Shown piece by piece: positions 1 to 9,629 of a stretch of DNA of 64,000 nucleotides. Source of the stretch: AWTP1-13 sp963770295 (GTDB lineage: Bacteria; Pseudomonadota; Alphaproteobacteria; Rhizobiales; Hyphomicrobiaceae); NCBI GenBank assembly GCA_963770295.1, contig CAVYPA010000004.1, positions 62,001 through 126,000 on the forward strand. Reading direction: 5' to 3'. The position numbers and the translations under genes are program-made. Under the pieces are notes generated by a model that ran no database searches, was not told the DNA's origin, and worked only from the letters and a program-made list of their open reading frames with translations. Within the stretch, counting starts at the first letter, position 1; each line of letters opens with the position of its first letter.

Positions 1-134
1 CGATCGCAGGTCGGCCGACGCCGATCAGGAGCAGCTTGCTCTGAAAGGTTGAACAATCGCCAGTTGTCAAGTAATCCAATTCTCAGGCGCCGGTGTCGAT
101 CATCGACCCGCCGCGCCCGGCTTTGGGGGGCGCA

Positions 135-1817
135 ATGAAGCGTTTGCTTATCGTGCTGCTTTTGGCCTCATTCAGTGGCTCAGCACGCGCTGAATTCAAC
201 GTTGTCGAAGCCAGTATCGCTGATATGCAGCGGGCGATGCAGAATGGCAACGCCACGTCGCGCGAACTGGTTCAGCAATACCTGGCAAGGATCGCCTTCT
301 ACGACAAGAAGCTAAACGCGGTCATCACAGTCAATCCGAACGCGCTGCGCGAAGCCGATGAGCGCGATCGCGAACGCACTCAAGGCATGCTGCGCGGCCC
401 CATGCATGGCATTCCTATCGCCGTGAAGGACAATATCCATACCACCGACATGCCCACAACCGGCGGCGCGCTTGCGTTTGATGGGTTTGTGCCGCCCTAC
501 GAGGCGACAGTCGTGAAAGCCCTGCGCGATGCGGGTGCCGTAATTATCGCCAAGACAAGCATGACCGAGCTGGCCAATTGGATAGCCGGACCGCCGACGC
601 CGATGCCGGGCGGGTATAATGCGATCACCGGATTCGGCATGAATCCCGATGACCCGCGGCGCGACCCGCGCGATGCAACCTTCGATGGGCGACCGGTACT
701 CCTGGTTGGTGGTTCGAGCTCCGGCATCGGTACCTCCGCGAATTTCTGGGCCGCCAACGTCGGAACCGAAACCTCTGGCTCGCTTCTCGTTCCCGCCAAT
801 TTGGCCATGCTGGTCACGATTAAACCCACCGTGGGACGCATCAGCCGTTTCGGCATTATCCCGCTCACTGCCGACCAGGATACGGCGGGGCCGATTGCGC
901 GGACCGTCGCCGATGCCGCCATTCTGCTCGGTGTGCTCGAGGATCCCCAGCAGGATCCAGGGGATCCGGTTAAGGCTTGTCAGCCGCCGCCGAACCGTGA
1001 CTACACACGCTTTCTCAAGCGCGACGCGCTCGCGGGAGCGCGGATCGGTGTTCCCCGCGCCTTCTACTACGACCGCATCGCACAGCCCGGGTCAACCGAG
1101 CCGCGCGGCGGACTTACTTTTGAGCAGGCGAACGTCATGCGCGAAGCCATCGACGTTCTCAAGCAGCAGGGCGCGATCATCATTGATCCGGCTGATATCC
1201 CAAGCGTCGTCGATCAGGATGAGAACAGGAATTTCTTGCGGTGGCCGATTTGCAGTGGCGCCGATGGTCCCAAGGGCAAAGATTCCCAATGCTCCGTGGT
1301 GTTCAAGTACGGCATGAAACGCGATTTCAACAAATGGCTCACCAGCCTCGGGCCTACGGCGCCGGTGAAGTCACTGACTGAGCTCCGCAATTGGAACCTC
1401 GCGCACAGGAACGCCGGAGCGCTCAAATTCGGCCAGGGTCAGCTCGATAACTCGGACGAGATGGATGTCGAGGCCGACCGCGCGCGCTATGAGGCCGATC
1501 GTGCCAAGGACATCGCGCTGTCCGCGATGTATGGCATTGATGCGATTATGAAGTCGGAACACCTCGATGCGCTCCTGTTCCCGGGCGCATCGGGTGCGCT
1601 TTTGTCAGCACGGCCCGGCTATCCCACGGTCATGGTGCCTTTTGGGATGGTGCCGAATGTGCCAAGCCCCCCTCTTCCCGAGGGATTCAACGCCAAGTCG
1701 TCACCGTTTGGGGTCAGCTTCGCTGGCAGCGCCTGCAGCGAGCCGCGGCTTATCGAACTCGCCTACGCGTTCGAACAAGTGACCAGGAAGCGCATCCCAC
1801 CTGCTGCCACCCCGTAG
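135..1817 (+). CDS. Secreted amidase (amidase signature family)
   Basis: This 560-residue protein belongs to the amidase signature family, which hydrolyses amide bonds with a Ser-cisSer-Lys triad. The triad is visible: Lys in AVKDNIHT near residue 98, the GGSSSG loop near 195, and the nucleophile in GTETSGS near 214. The ATG at 135 is preferred over an in-frame start 42 bases upstream because it opens a classic signal peptide (MKRLLIVLLLASFSGSARA) and follows a G-rich ribosome site. Export is therefore predicted. Length is normal for periplasmic or extracellular members. The substrate cannot be told from sequence. It stands alone, with about 1.3 kb of apparently non-coding DNA downstream. Confidence 0.9.
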   Translation: MKRLLIVLLLASFSGSARAEFNVVEASIADMQRAMQNGNATSRELVQQYLARIAFYDKKLNAVITVNPNALREADERDRERTQGMLRGPMHGIPIAVKDNIHTTDMPTTGGALAFDGFVPPYEATVVKALRDAGAVIIAKTSMTELANWIAGPPTPMPGGYNAITGFGMNPDDPRRDPRDATFDGRPVLLVGGSSSGIGTSANFWAANVGTETSGSLLVPANLAMLVTIKPTVGRISRFGIIPLTADQDTAGPIARTVADAAILLGVLEDPQQDPGDPVKACQPPPNRDYTRFLKRDALAGARIGVPRAFYYDRIAQPGSTEPRGGLTFEQANVMREAIDVLKQQGAIIIDPADIPSVVDQDENRNFLRWPICSGADGPKGKDSQCSVVFKYGMKRDFNKWLTSLGPTAPVKSLTELRNWNLAHRNAGALKFGQGQLDNSDEMDVEADRARYEADRAKDIALSAMYGIDAIMKSEHLDALLFPGASGALLSARPGYPTVMVPFGMVPNVPSPPLPEGFNAKSSPFGVSFAGSACSEPRLIELAYAFEQVTRKRIPPAATP

Positions 1818-3185
1818 CTTACCGCGGATCAGTACGACGTTCATGAACCGGATGCCGCAATGAGCGCGGCGACCAGCTTGTCTGCCGGAATACGCAGATC
1901 ATTTACGACGAGCGGCTCCGAAGGGGATTGGGAGCAGTAACGCAGAGCAATTGGGCTACCCCGCGAAGAGCGCGCCAACGCCGAGCGTCACCATGAGTAA
2001 TGATATAGCGGTGCCCAACTAGCTGCCGTAAGACCAGCGAGTTGAAAAAGAAATGCAAACACGAACATGCCGGCGCAAGCAATTGCCATCGCTACGACGA
2101 GGTCCAGCGTCGACGACCCGCTTCTCCAGCTTCGCGTTGCGGTCCTCCTTCCAGATGGAATTCGCCAAGGCAATCCATAACTCTTCCAACGAGCATGGCA
2201 TTCCATCCCACTGTGCGTGCTAACGCCGGATCAACACCCTGGGGAAAGCAAGAGCTTCTCACCAGCGGACACATGTTCCCCACCGCCGTGGCTCAGTTCG
2301 TCGGAGTGAAGAATTTTTCCCGCATCGTGAAGGATCATCGCACCTAACGAAGTCGGCGTCATGAGGAACGCGTAGCAATTGAAGCTGCGTGAGAAGTAGT
2401 TAGCGGCCTCACCGACACGGCGCGTGTGAATGATAAGGCGCGGTGGGACACCAAAGTCTTACTAGAAGATCACGAGCCTGGTGGACAGATTTCATTCTCC
2501 GCATGACTTTGCCATCGCATTTAGCTCTGTTTTACCCTACCTGCTGACCAAATGTTGAGAGCTTCGGCGAGCGCGGCATGCTGCGAGCGAGATACCACAT
2601 GACGCACGACTGAAAAGAACGCATCCTCGCGCTTGCGCAGAGACGGAGTGCGCGGATTGGCCAAGGCTCAGGGAACATCTCCAATGCGACCGAGTTATCA
2701 GCGAGCGTTTGGGAAGGGACTTCTGGGATCAGTTCATCGAACTCGACACATGTTTCGAATCCACAGCGAACGACGGCACTGAAAGTGCTGCAACGGAGCA
2801 AGGCCACAAACACGGTCCTGCGCCGGACGGCGGTTAGTTAACGAGTTCTGATCAAGGGCGTCTTCGCGCACAGCTCCGGAGATCGCTAGCCTTGCACGCT
2901 GTTCCCTCAATCCCCGGGCACGAGGTCGAGCGCCGGCTCCCGTACGCAAGGTGCCCGAAGCAGCCATGACGATGCACGTGACTTGTCGGACGAAGATTTC
3001 GGGCGTTGCCAAATCTCGAACCCCCAACCAGAGGCCACGGCCAAGAGCAGATTCCAAACGGGACGGGCGCTATGTTATGTCAGAACCCTGTAATGAGGAG
3101 CGTTAAGTCGGGACCGATGCCAGTACCTTTCTTTTACGGCATTGAACGCAAGTTGTAACCCGACGGTCTCTGTGTGGAGGCTCTC
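1818..3185. other. Gene-poor stretch with no recognisable gene
   Basis: Nothing here could be assigned with confidence. Open frames exist on both strands but are short and have low-complexity or antisense-like composition. The only piece with protein character is on the minus strand near 1990-2205 (listed separately). The stretch is probably decayed or intergenic DNA. Confidence 0.4.
1988..2201 (-). pseudogene. Possible remnant of a small membrane protein, frameshifted
   Basis: On the minus strand a frame starts MPCSLEELWIALANSIWKED and runs on with charged, protein-like sequence for about 30 residues, then degrades. The neighbouring frame then supplies a convincing transmembrane segment (LVVAMAIACAGMFVFAFLF). 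Joining the two by one frameshift gives a small soluble head plus a membrane anchor of about 65 residues. No family is recognised. This is a pattern-based reading and could be chance. Confidence 0.25.
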
Positions 3186-3869
3186 ATGGCCCTTCTGGGC
3201 AGTGCGGCAATTGCTATGTGGTGGGACATCGCACCCGCACAGCGCATTGAGTTTGAGGATTGGCATTCCCGCGAGCACTTTCCCGAAAGATTGAGCATCC
3301 CCGGTTTCCTGCGAGGATCGCGTTGGTCCAGCGTGAACGAAGGATTCTTCGTATTGTACGAACTTGAGACTTATGAAACGCTTACTTCGCCGTGCTATCT
3401 GGAACGCCTGAATAACCCGACCCCGTGGTCGACAAAGATGATGCCCCACCACCGAAACATGGTGCGCAGCCAATGTCGGGTCATTGATAGCTATGGGGGC
3501 GGAATTGCAGGATCACTGCTCACCGTGCGTGTGTCTCCTGAAGCCAGCCAAGCCGATGCTACTCGTCGCGCGCTGATAGTGGTCCTCCGCCAGGTGCCAC
3601 ATGAGATTGGCCTGACGAGCGCCCATCTTTTGCGGACCGAGACACCACAATTAGCTCAAACGATGGAGCAGAAGATCCGAGGCGGCAAGGATGCCGTCGC
3701 AGATTGGATCGTGATTGTATACGGATACGACGCGCGAGCCCTTGAAGATTTGGTCTCAGGCAAACTCGCATTGTTGGGCGTTGGCAGCGCGCAGCACGAC
3801 GTCTACCGTCTCTCATACGCTGCGACGCCGCGCGATCTCCAGCTCAATCGCCCACTTCGACAGCAATGA
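3186..3869 (+). CDS. Conserved hypothetical, EthD/dimeric alpha-beta barrel-like
   Basis: A 227-residue cytoplasmic protein with no signal peptide. The N-terminal part (W-D-I-A-P, then W-H-S-R-E-H-F-P-E-R near residue 25 and PGFLRGSRW) has the layout of dimeric alpha-beta barrel proteins of the EthD type, in which such a His-rich helix precedes a strand. A second, similar half seems to follow after residue 100, so it may be a fused two-barrel protein. The ATG at 3186 is chosen because GGAGG lies seven bases upstream. No catalytic role can be assigned. Neighbours give no pathway. Confidence 0.65.
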   Translation: MALLGSAAIAMWWDIAPAQRIEFEDWHSREHFPERLSIPGFLRGSRWSSVNEGFFVLYELETYETLTSPCYLERLNNPTPWSTKMMPHHRNMVRSQCRVIDSYGGGIAGSLLTVRVSPEASQADATRRALIVVLRQVPHEIGLTSAHLLRTETPQLAQTMEQKIRGGKDAVADWIVIVYGYDARALEDLVSGKLALLGVGSAQHDVYRLSYAATPRDLQLNRPLRQQ

Positions 3870-4322
3870 ACCCCCGCCTTCGGGGAAGCCAGCTCGCGCG
3901 CTTCTCGAAATAGCCGATCAGCTGGACGTACCCAAGTTGTCGAGTGATTACCAGCCGCGTCCACGCCGTGCACCTGGAATGCGTTCTTGGCGATATCCAG
4001 GGGACTGCCAAAGGTTGGGCTACCAGATACGCGAGTGGATGCTTGCGCTTTCGTAGCGCGGCATTGAGCTCTGGCTTGGGTCGGTCGCGACGTGCGCCAG
4101 GCATCCGACGGAAGCTGTCAATTCGAGCCCGACGGGCAATCGATCATGGACGCCCTACCCTGCCGGCGCTACCGTTCACCTCGGCGGCTGGGGGAATGGA
4201 CTTGCGGCCGATCATGGCCGATCGGGGCTGGTTCGATCATCTTTGCGCAATAGCGCTCGCGACGTGTTCTAAGAATTCATGCGCAAGGTCCCGCAATCAA
4301 CAATGCAGGAAGGATGCCAGAC
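3870..4322. other. Intergenic stretch without a supported gene
   Basis: I see no gene here. Open frames on both strands lack recognisable motifs and ribosome sites, and none matches a family I know. Confidence 0.4.
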
Positions 4323-5283
4323 ATGCCGACAGCCGAACAGACACGCGCCGTCGTGGTAGACAGCAAGTTTCCTGGTAGGCTCCGGATCTCGCCGGTGCCG
4401 ATTTCAGGCGAAAAGCCCGACCGATGTCACAGTGCGGGTCACTGCGATCTCCCTCAACCGCGGCGAGGTTAAGCGCGCACTAACGGCCGCCGAGGACGGC
4501 TGGCGTCCGGGCTGGGATTTCACCGGTATTGTCGAGGACGCAGTCGCCGAGGGTAGTGGGCCGAAGATCGGAGCACGGGTTGTCGGCATGTTAGGGTCGG
4601 GTGCCTGGGCCGAACGCATCCGCGCTCCGTCCGTTTCGCTGGCTGAAATCCCGGAAGGTGTCACTGAGGCACAAGCGGCGACCTTGCCTGTGGCTGGCCT
4701 CACCGCGCTGCATGCGCTGCGCAAAGGGGGCCTACTCCTCGGCAAAAAAGTATTAATCGACGGCGCGAGCGGAGGCGTCGGTCATCTCGCAGTTCAGCTT
4801 GCAAAAGCCTCCGGTGCGACCGTGTACGGCCATGTTCGGCGCGAAGACCAACGCGATACGATCGTAAAATCCTGCACGGGCGGCGTCGTGATCGGAGCAA
4901 CCTTAGAGGCTGCGCGCGCATCTGGTCCCTACGATTTGATCCTCGATTCCGTGGGCGGCACGACTCTCGCGGCTGCACTGACCATGCTACGCACGGCAGG
5001 AACGTGTGTGACGTTTGGGGTCTCGGAAGCCCCGAACAGCACCATCGAGAGCGGCGTTTTCTTCCGCCAAGGAGGCGTTAAGCTTTATGGCCTGATCCTA
5101 TTCGACGAGCTCATGCGCGTAGAGCCAGCGGGCGAGGGACTTTCCGTCTTGTTGCGCCAGGTCCAGCAGAAGCTGCTTGTGCCGCAGATCGAGATTGAGG
5201 CTTCGTGGACCGAGATCAGCAAAATCGCCCAGCAATTAGTTGACCGCAAATATCTCGGCAAAGCAGTGCTGCGGGTTAGCTAG
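4323..5283 (+). pseudogene. Zinc-type/quinone oxidoreductase (MDR family), frameshifted near N-terminus
   Basis: The open part (from about 4402) is an MDR-superfamily NADPH:quinone oxidoreductase: GASGGVGHLAVQLAK is the nucleotide-binding motif, with the typical TLPVAGLTALHAL segment before it. The family N-terminus is also present but in another frame: ATG at 4323 gives MPTAEQTRAVVVDSKFPGRL, which runs until about 4395-4415, where the frame must change to enter SPTDVTVRVTAISLNRGEV. The span is 961 bases, one more than a multiple of three, which fits a single-base event. A late GTG start at 4432 would make 283 residues without the first strand pair of the catalytic domain. Either the gene is inactive or the base is a sequencing error. 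Confidence 0.8.
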
Positions 5284-5680
5284 CTCTCGAAGCTCATAAG
5301 AGGACCACGCCATCGTATCCTACCAGGCCGACCGCATTTTAACAGCTCGCTCCGTGCCGGCGATGACGGTTCGCGACTGTTCGCTTCTGGTATTTGTGCG
5401 GGTGGAAGGCCAACCCTAGGTAAGTCCTAAGACTAGAAGTTCCAACCTACTCACCCTCACCGAGCCGTGCAAACATGATCAGGCCTTTACGGTAGGCCGC
5501 TGCAGACCCAAGAATTCGTAGACGAATTTCGGGCGGGCTTAGAAATTGCTTCGAACGTCTGAGCCATGGCGCCAAGCGCCGCCACCGGCAATCGAGATTT
5601 CCTTTGCTAACGTTGACCACGCTCAGCAATATCGGACCACGCTGACTTCGACAACCAACTAACGGGTGGTCTTTTGTGCG
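5284..5680. other. Intergenic stretch without a supported gene
   Basis: No gene is supported between the oxidoreductase and the FAD monooxygenase. A 60-residue minus-strand frame near 5447-5629 has no recognisable motif. Confidence 0.4.
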
Positions 5681-6901
5681 ATGAGCGAGGGGTGTCTCGA
5701 CAATCTACCGTTTATCGTGATCGGCGGCGGCATCGGTGGCACTGCAGCGGCGTTGGCACTCTCGCGCAAGGGCAAACGCGTCCTCGTCCTGGAGCAAGCT
5801 GTCGACCTCACCGAGATCGGGGCCGGCATTCAGATGCCACCCAATGCCTTCAAGGCCTTCGATGCGATTGGCGTTCTCGAAGCAGTACAACAAGTTGCTG
5901 CATACCCCGAACGTCTCATTCTCGGCGACATGCTGACGGGAACTGTTGTCTATCAAACGCCGATCGGCGATGCCTTCATCGAGAGATTCGGCTACCCCTA
6001 TGCTTTGATGCATCGCGGCGATCTGCTTCAGATCCTCGTCTCGGCCTGCAAGGCGAGCGACCGCATCACACTCAAGACCTCTACTCGCGCTACGGCCTTT
6101 CGCGACCTCGGAGACCGTGTCGTGGTGAGCACGGCAGGCAGCGAGACATATGAAGGTCAGGCGATGATCGCGGCGGATGGATTGTGGTCGATGACGCGGT
6201 CAGCTCTTTTCGGTACCGAGCCGCCGCGGACCGAGAGCTATATCGTTTGTCGCGGCGTGGTGCCGGTCTCGGAAATCCCGGAAGCACTCTATTCGCAGTC
6301 GGTGACCATGTGGGGCGGGCCGGAACTCGACCTTTTTCACTATCCGCTGCGCCGCGGCAAGATTTACAATATCGGGGCCAGCTACCGCGATCCGAACGCC
6401 CTTACCGGCGCTGGCAATCCCAAGGGCGACCGAGACGTCCTGCTCGCTCGCTTTCGCGATGCCTGTCCTCATGTGAAGGCGTTGCTTCCCTATATCGACG
6501 TCTCGCGGGCCTGGGTCCTCTACGATCGACCATCTCTGAGGAAATGGGCAAAGGGACGGATGGTGTTGCTCGGCGACGCGGCTCACCCGACATACATCTA
6601 CATCTCTCAGGGCGCCTGCATGGCCCTCGAGGATGCAGTACTGTTGGCCGACCAGGTGAGCAAGATAGACGACGTGCCGACTGCTTTCCGGGCCTACGAG
6701 GACATTCGCTACCTGCGAGCGGCCCGCATCCAGTTGACATCTCGGCAATTCGGTGAGGTGTATCACGCAACGGGAGTGCTGCGCGATCTGCGCAACACTC
6801 TCCTAGCCACTGCGCGGCCGGAAGCACTGTACGACACCCTCGGCTGGGTGTTTGGGGCGGCCGGTGCCGACTGTCTCGCTATATCAGCGGCCGCCGGCTG
6901 A
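5681..6901 (+). CDS. FAD-dependent monooxygenase, salicylate/3-hydroxybenzoate hydroxylase-like
   Basis: A 406-residue group A flavoprotein hydroxylase. It shows the N-terminal dinucleotide fold (VIGGGIGGTAAALALSRKG), the EQAVDLTEIGAGIQMPPNA segment common to salicylate and 6-hydroxynicotinate hydroxylases, an arginine-containing RGDLLQ motif, and the FAD ribityl motif GDAAHPTYIYISQG followed by ALEDA. In most relatives the second part reads GDAAHP-M-x-P-x-x-x-Q-G; here the Pro is replaced by Ile, a mild deviation. The ATG at 5681 is preferred over an upstream GTG. It probably hydroxylates an aromatic acid using NAD(P)H and O2. It stands alone, with no ring-cleavage gene beside it. Confidence 0.87.
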   Translation: MSEGCLDNLPFIVIGGGIGGTAAALALSRKGKRVLVLEQAVDLTEIGAGIQMPPNAFKAFDAIGVLEAVQQVAAYPERLILGDMLTGTVVYQTPIGDAFIERFGYPYALMHRGDLLQILVSACKASDRITLKTSTRATAFRDLGDRVVVSTAGSETYEGQAMIAADGLWSMTRSALFGTEPPRTESYIVCRGVVPVSEIPEALYSQSVTMWGGPELDLFHYPLRRGKIYNIGASYRDPNALTGAGNPKGDRDVLLARFRDACPHVKALLPYIDVSRAWVLYDRPSLRKWAKGRMVLLGDAAHPTYIYISQGACMALEDAVLLADQVSKIDDVPTAFRAYEDIRYLRAARIQLTSRQFGEVYHATGVLRDLRNTLLATARPEALYDTLGWVFGAAGADCLAISAAAG

Positions 6902-7169
6902 TCAGTTGCGGCAAAGAATTGGGGAAGTGCAGACGACTAGACCGGCCAAAGAAGCGTGCGCCGTTCCGTTCAGCAAGTCTCTAAGAAGCTCTCCCCCGAA
7001 TTGGGGATCAAAAAATCGTCCGACCACGGTTACCCGTCGTGATCAGGATAGCCGGTCTGAATGGGCCGCCCGGCTTGGGTAAGTCAGGGCGCGATCCATT
7101 CCAACTTTGGAGCAGGACGCGGTCGCTCCCTTGGCGATATTGCATCGGGTGGCTAGGCCCGCGCCAGCA

Positions 7170-7410
7170 GTCGAGGCCTGCCCTGCTCAGAGCTTTGGCG
7201 AGCGGCATGCGCCAGACCCTCTCCCCGCTAATCCCAGCATGGCCTGACGACCGAAAGTTGCCGGTAGTTGGCGCGGTCGCCGCGTCCGACATCACGGCGC
7301 AGTTGGTCACCAACAGCGCGCGGCTGCCAGCGTAGGAGAAGGCCCGCCCAAGGACGGAGACGGCTTCGGCGCCGGCTTCTGCGCCGGTAGCGGGTGTTAA
7401 GCCGACAGCA
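7170..7410 (-). pseudogene. Degraded C-terminus of a CHAT-domain (caspase-like) protein
   Basis: The minus strand encodes the end of a CHAT protease domain: a GAEAVSVLGRAFSYAGSRAL segment, then LLVTNCAVMSDAA, matching the family pattern (A)EALSGLARAFFYAGARALLVSHWxVxSDAA. The sequence then degrades and lacks the usual HPxxWAPFVVVG ending. The His/Cys catalytic half is absent. CHAT proteins are often paired with TPR repeats, but no such region remains upstream, so this is a relic. Confidence 0.55.
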
Positions 7411-7633
7411 CGACCCAATCGGCATCGACGTTAAGAGCGCCATAGGCTACGACACCATCGCCCTCTCGGGACGGCTCAGCTCCATTCAAATTGTGAACTC
7501 GAGTGGTGACAAAAAACTGGATCAGAGGGTGATCGACGCGGTTAGGCAAGCCGTCTTTCCGACACCGCCACCAGGCATAACGGTCTCGCTGCTCACCTAC
7601 GAGATACCTTATCAATTTCGGCAATCCGAATGA
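7394..7633 (+). pseudogene. Isolated TonB C-terminal domain fragment
   Basis: From about residue 27 the frame reads SSIQIVNSSGDKKLDQRVID, then AVRQAVFPTPPPG and IPYQFR. This is the standard TonB C-terminal pattern (novel strand, SSG.. LD..vldAVr.A, P.PP, then a final strand IPxxFR). The membrane anchor and proline-rich spacer are missing, and the upstream sequence encodes a different relic on the other strand. It could be a degraded energy transducer. Compare the intact tonB at 57772. Confidence 0.5.
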
Positions 7634-7740
7634 AATCTGACCGTGTGGCGCGGGCGCGTCCTTTCGATTTTGCTCCAAGGATACTTGGGGAGGCGATCCG
7701 TGCTAAATTAACGCATCATGGCCTGAAGGGAGGGACTGTC

Positions 7741-8255
7741 ATGAAGAACTTCTTTACGTCTTGGTGGGTTCGGCCTCGATCTTGGCGTTTTCAACGTTTT
7801 CGGCCGCCGCACAGAGCGCAAAGGCCTCGTTGAAGGATAAGGACAACAACGATGTCGGCAGCGCGACTTTGACCCAGACGCCAGCCGGAGTGCTGATCGC
7901 GCTCTCGGTAAAAGGTTTGCCTGCCGGAGAGCACGCTTTTCATGTCCACGGCATCGGGAAATGCGAGCCGCCCTTCATGTCTGCCGGCGGTCACTTCAAT
8001 CCCGACAAGAAGAAGCATGGGATGATGGCGGTCGACGGTCCCCACGCCGGTGACATGCCCAATCTCCACATTCCAGCAAATGGCGAGCTTGTCGTTGAAG
8101 TGCTCAATGCGGCTGCGACGCTGGAGAAGGGTAAGGCAAATTCATTGTTCGGCCCAGAAGGCACAGCGTTGATCATCCATGCCGGCAAGGACGACTACAA
8201 GACGGACCCAACCGGTGACGCAGGCGGTCGCATTGCCTGTGGCCCAGTGGAATAG
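7741..8255 (+). CDS. sodC: Periplasmic Cu/Zn superoxide dismutase, frameshift in the signal peptide
   Basis: SodC dismutates superoxide in the periplasm. All metal ligands are visible: HAFHVHG, GGHFNP, KHG, GPHAGD and a late IIHAGKDDY, plus two cysteines (GKCEPP and RIACGPVE) for the structural disulfide. The natural start is ATG 7741, behind AGGGAGGGA, giving MKNFFTS; the rest of the leader (LVGSASILAFSTFSAAAQ) lies in another frame entered near 7757-7762, and the span is one base short of a multiple of three. As read, only a GTG at 7761 opens the mature frame, with no good ribosome site and a shortened leader. A one-base loss or a read error is the likely reason. Confidence 0.88.
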
Positions 8256-9629
8256 ACCCCGCTAAGACCATTGGGCCGGGCAATCTTCGGACAAAATGTA
8301 CGGACTGGCCTCCGGAACCGCTACACTTTGGTAGATAGCTAACCCGAGTTCTCCGCCCGTTTCGGTTTTTTTGACCATACGGCAAGACGGCTGAGGCGGC
8401 GCGTTTCGCCGAGCGCATCATCGCCGAACGTCGCGTGAGTCGTCACAAACCGGCGGAGATCGAAAGCGCCCGTCACGCGCATGGCCAACGCGAGACGCAT
8501 GACCACCAGCACATCCGCATGCGCTAGTGGCTGACTGCCACCGAGCAGAGCGGCGAGCGGATGGCAGTCGCAGTTCGACAGGTCGGTGTGCGCTTCCGGC
8601 GAGCCCCCTTGCCATCGTATTCACGCCGAGTTGAGATAGCCCGAGATTTAAGCGGGGTGTGCACCCCTGCAATTGCTGCGTTGCAGTATTGCATGAAAAG
8701 TACGAGACTGCAGTAACCGCATCAAACGTCTGATTGGCTGGGCCCACGACCAACCCAATAGCGTCCATTCCACCGCGCACCGGCACCGCGCAATTCTGCC
8801 TCCGTGATCCCAAGAGCTTCGGCGACCTGCGCGTTCAGACAATGGCTGCGCAAGATCGTGACCCCGGATCCCGTTGGGTAGCTTTTTATCGTTGCCGGCT
8901 TTACACCGAGCGAATTCGCAATCTCCAGGGTCGGAGCTCCGTTAAGGCCGCAATGATTGCAAATCGTCTCGCGCCATCAGCGGGAAGCTGATGTCTCAAG
9001 GCTTTCCCTCCAGCAGCTCAGCATTTGCAGTAACGCGTCACTGGTGGTTATCCGACGTCTGACGGTACCTTTGGTCTCAGCCAAAAATCAGGATTTTCCC
9101 ATCTTGATGCAAATTTGCCGCCTTCAACGCCAAATGATTCCACAGGCCACATCACGTGAACTGGCATAAGTTGGGATGACACATTACTCTGGCAGATGGG
9201 GTTCGGTGCGGGCCATCGCTTAGGTTTCACAAAAGATGAAGCGCGAGCGTCCGGCCGACGAGATCAGCTGTTAGGTTATTAAAGCATGGCTACGCGGAAT
9301 GCCTGCCCGAGATCGCATTCCGCCTTGATCGAAGCTATATGACGATCAAGGGATATCTTCGCGACTGCGGCGGCACGGTTGCCGAAAGTCTTCTATCTCA
9401 ACCGTCTTCCCCCACGGCCTTGTTCACACAAGAGCTCCTGGAAATGGGGGCAGTTTGGAAACGCCATGAAGCGTTGGCCGCATAGTTTGGGAGCAGGGGG
9501 CGGCAGGTCCGAATCTTGCTGCCCCGCCAATTGAAATACAAAGATAATTTCCCCTCCAAGGGGCCGCGATACGACACCGCCAATAAGGCCCCTCGGCGAG
9601 GCTGCCGGCCGTTGGGCTGAAATTCGCAG
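8256..9629. other. Long gene-poor stretch containing a tRNA-like remnant
   Basis: No intact gene is supported. A minus-strand piece near 8860-8960 resembles a LuxR recognition helix (EIANSLGVKPATIKSY) but has no context. The 3' tRNA-like segment at 9486-9529 is listed separately. Confidence 0.4.
9486..9529 (+). other. tRNA-Pro(UGG)-like 3' half, possible attachment-site remnant
   Basis: This segment reads like a tRNA from anticodon loop to CCA: TTTGGGA (loop with TGG anticodon), GCAGGGGG, a T-arm close to GCAGG-TTCGAAT-CCTGC (here TCCGAAT and CTTGC), acceptor strand TGCCCCG, then CCA. The 5' half is not recognisable upstream, so it is not a working tRNA. Such 3' halves are typically left where a tyrosine recombinase used a tRNA gene as its target. 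Confidence 0.45.

Noticed and set aside
8860..8990. LuxR-like recognition helix on the minus strand (EIANSLGVKPATIKSY)
   Set aside because: Only about 16 residues resemble the family, upstream sequence needs a frameshift around a stop, and no receiver or ligand domain is nearby.
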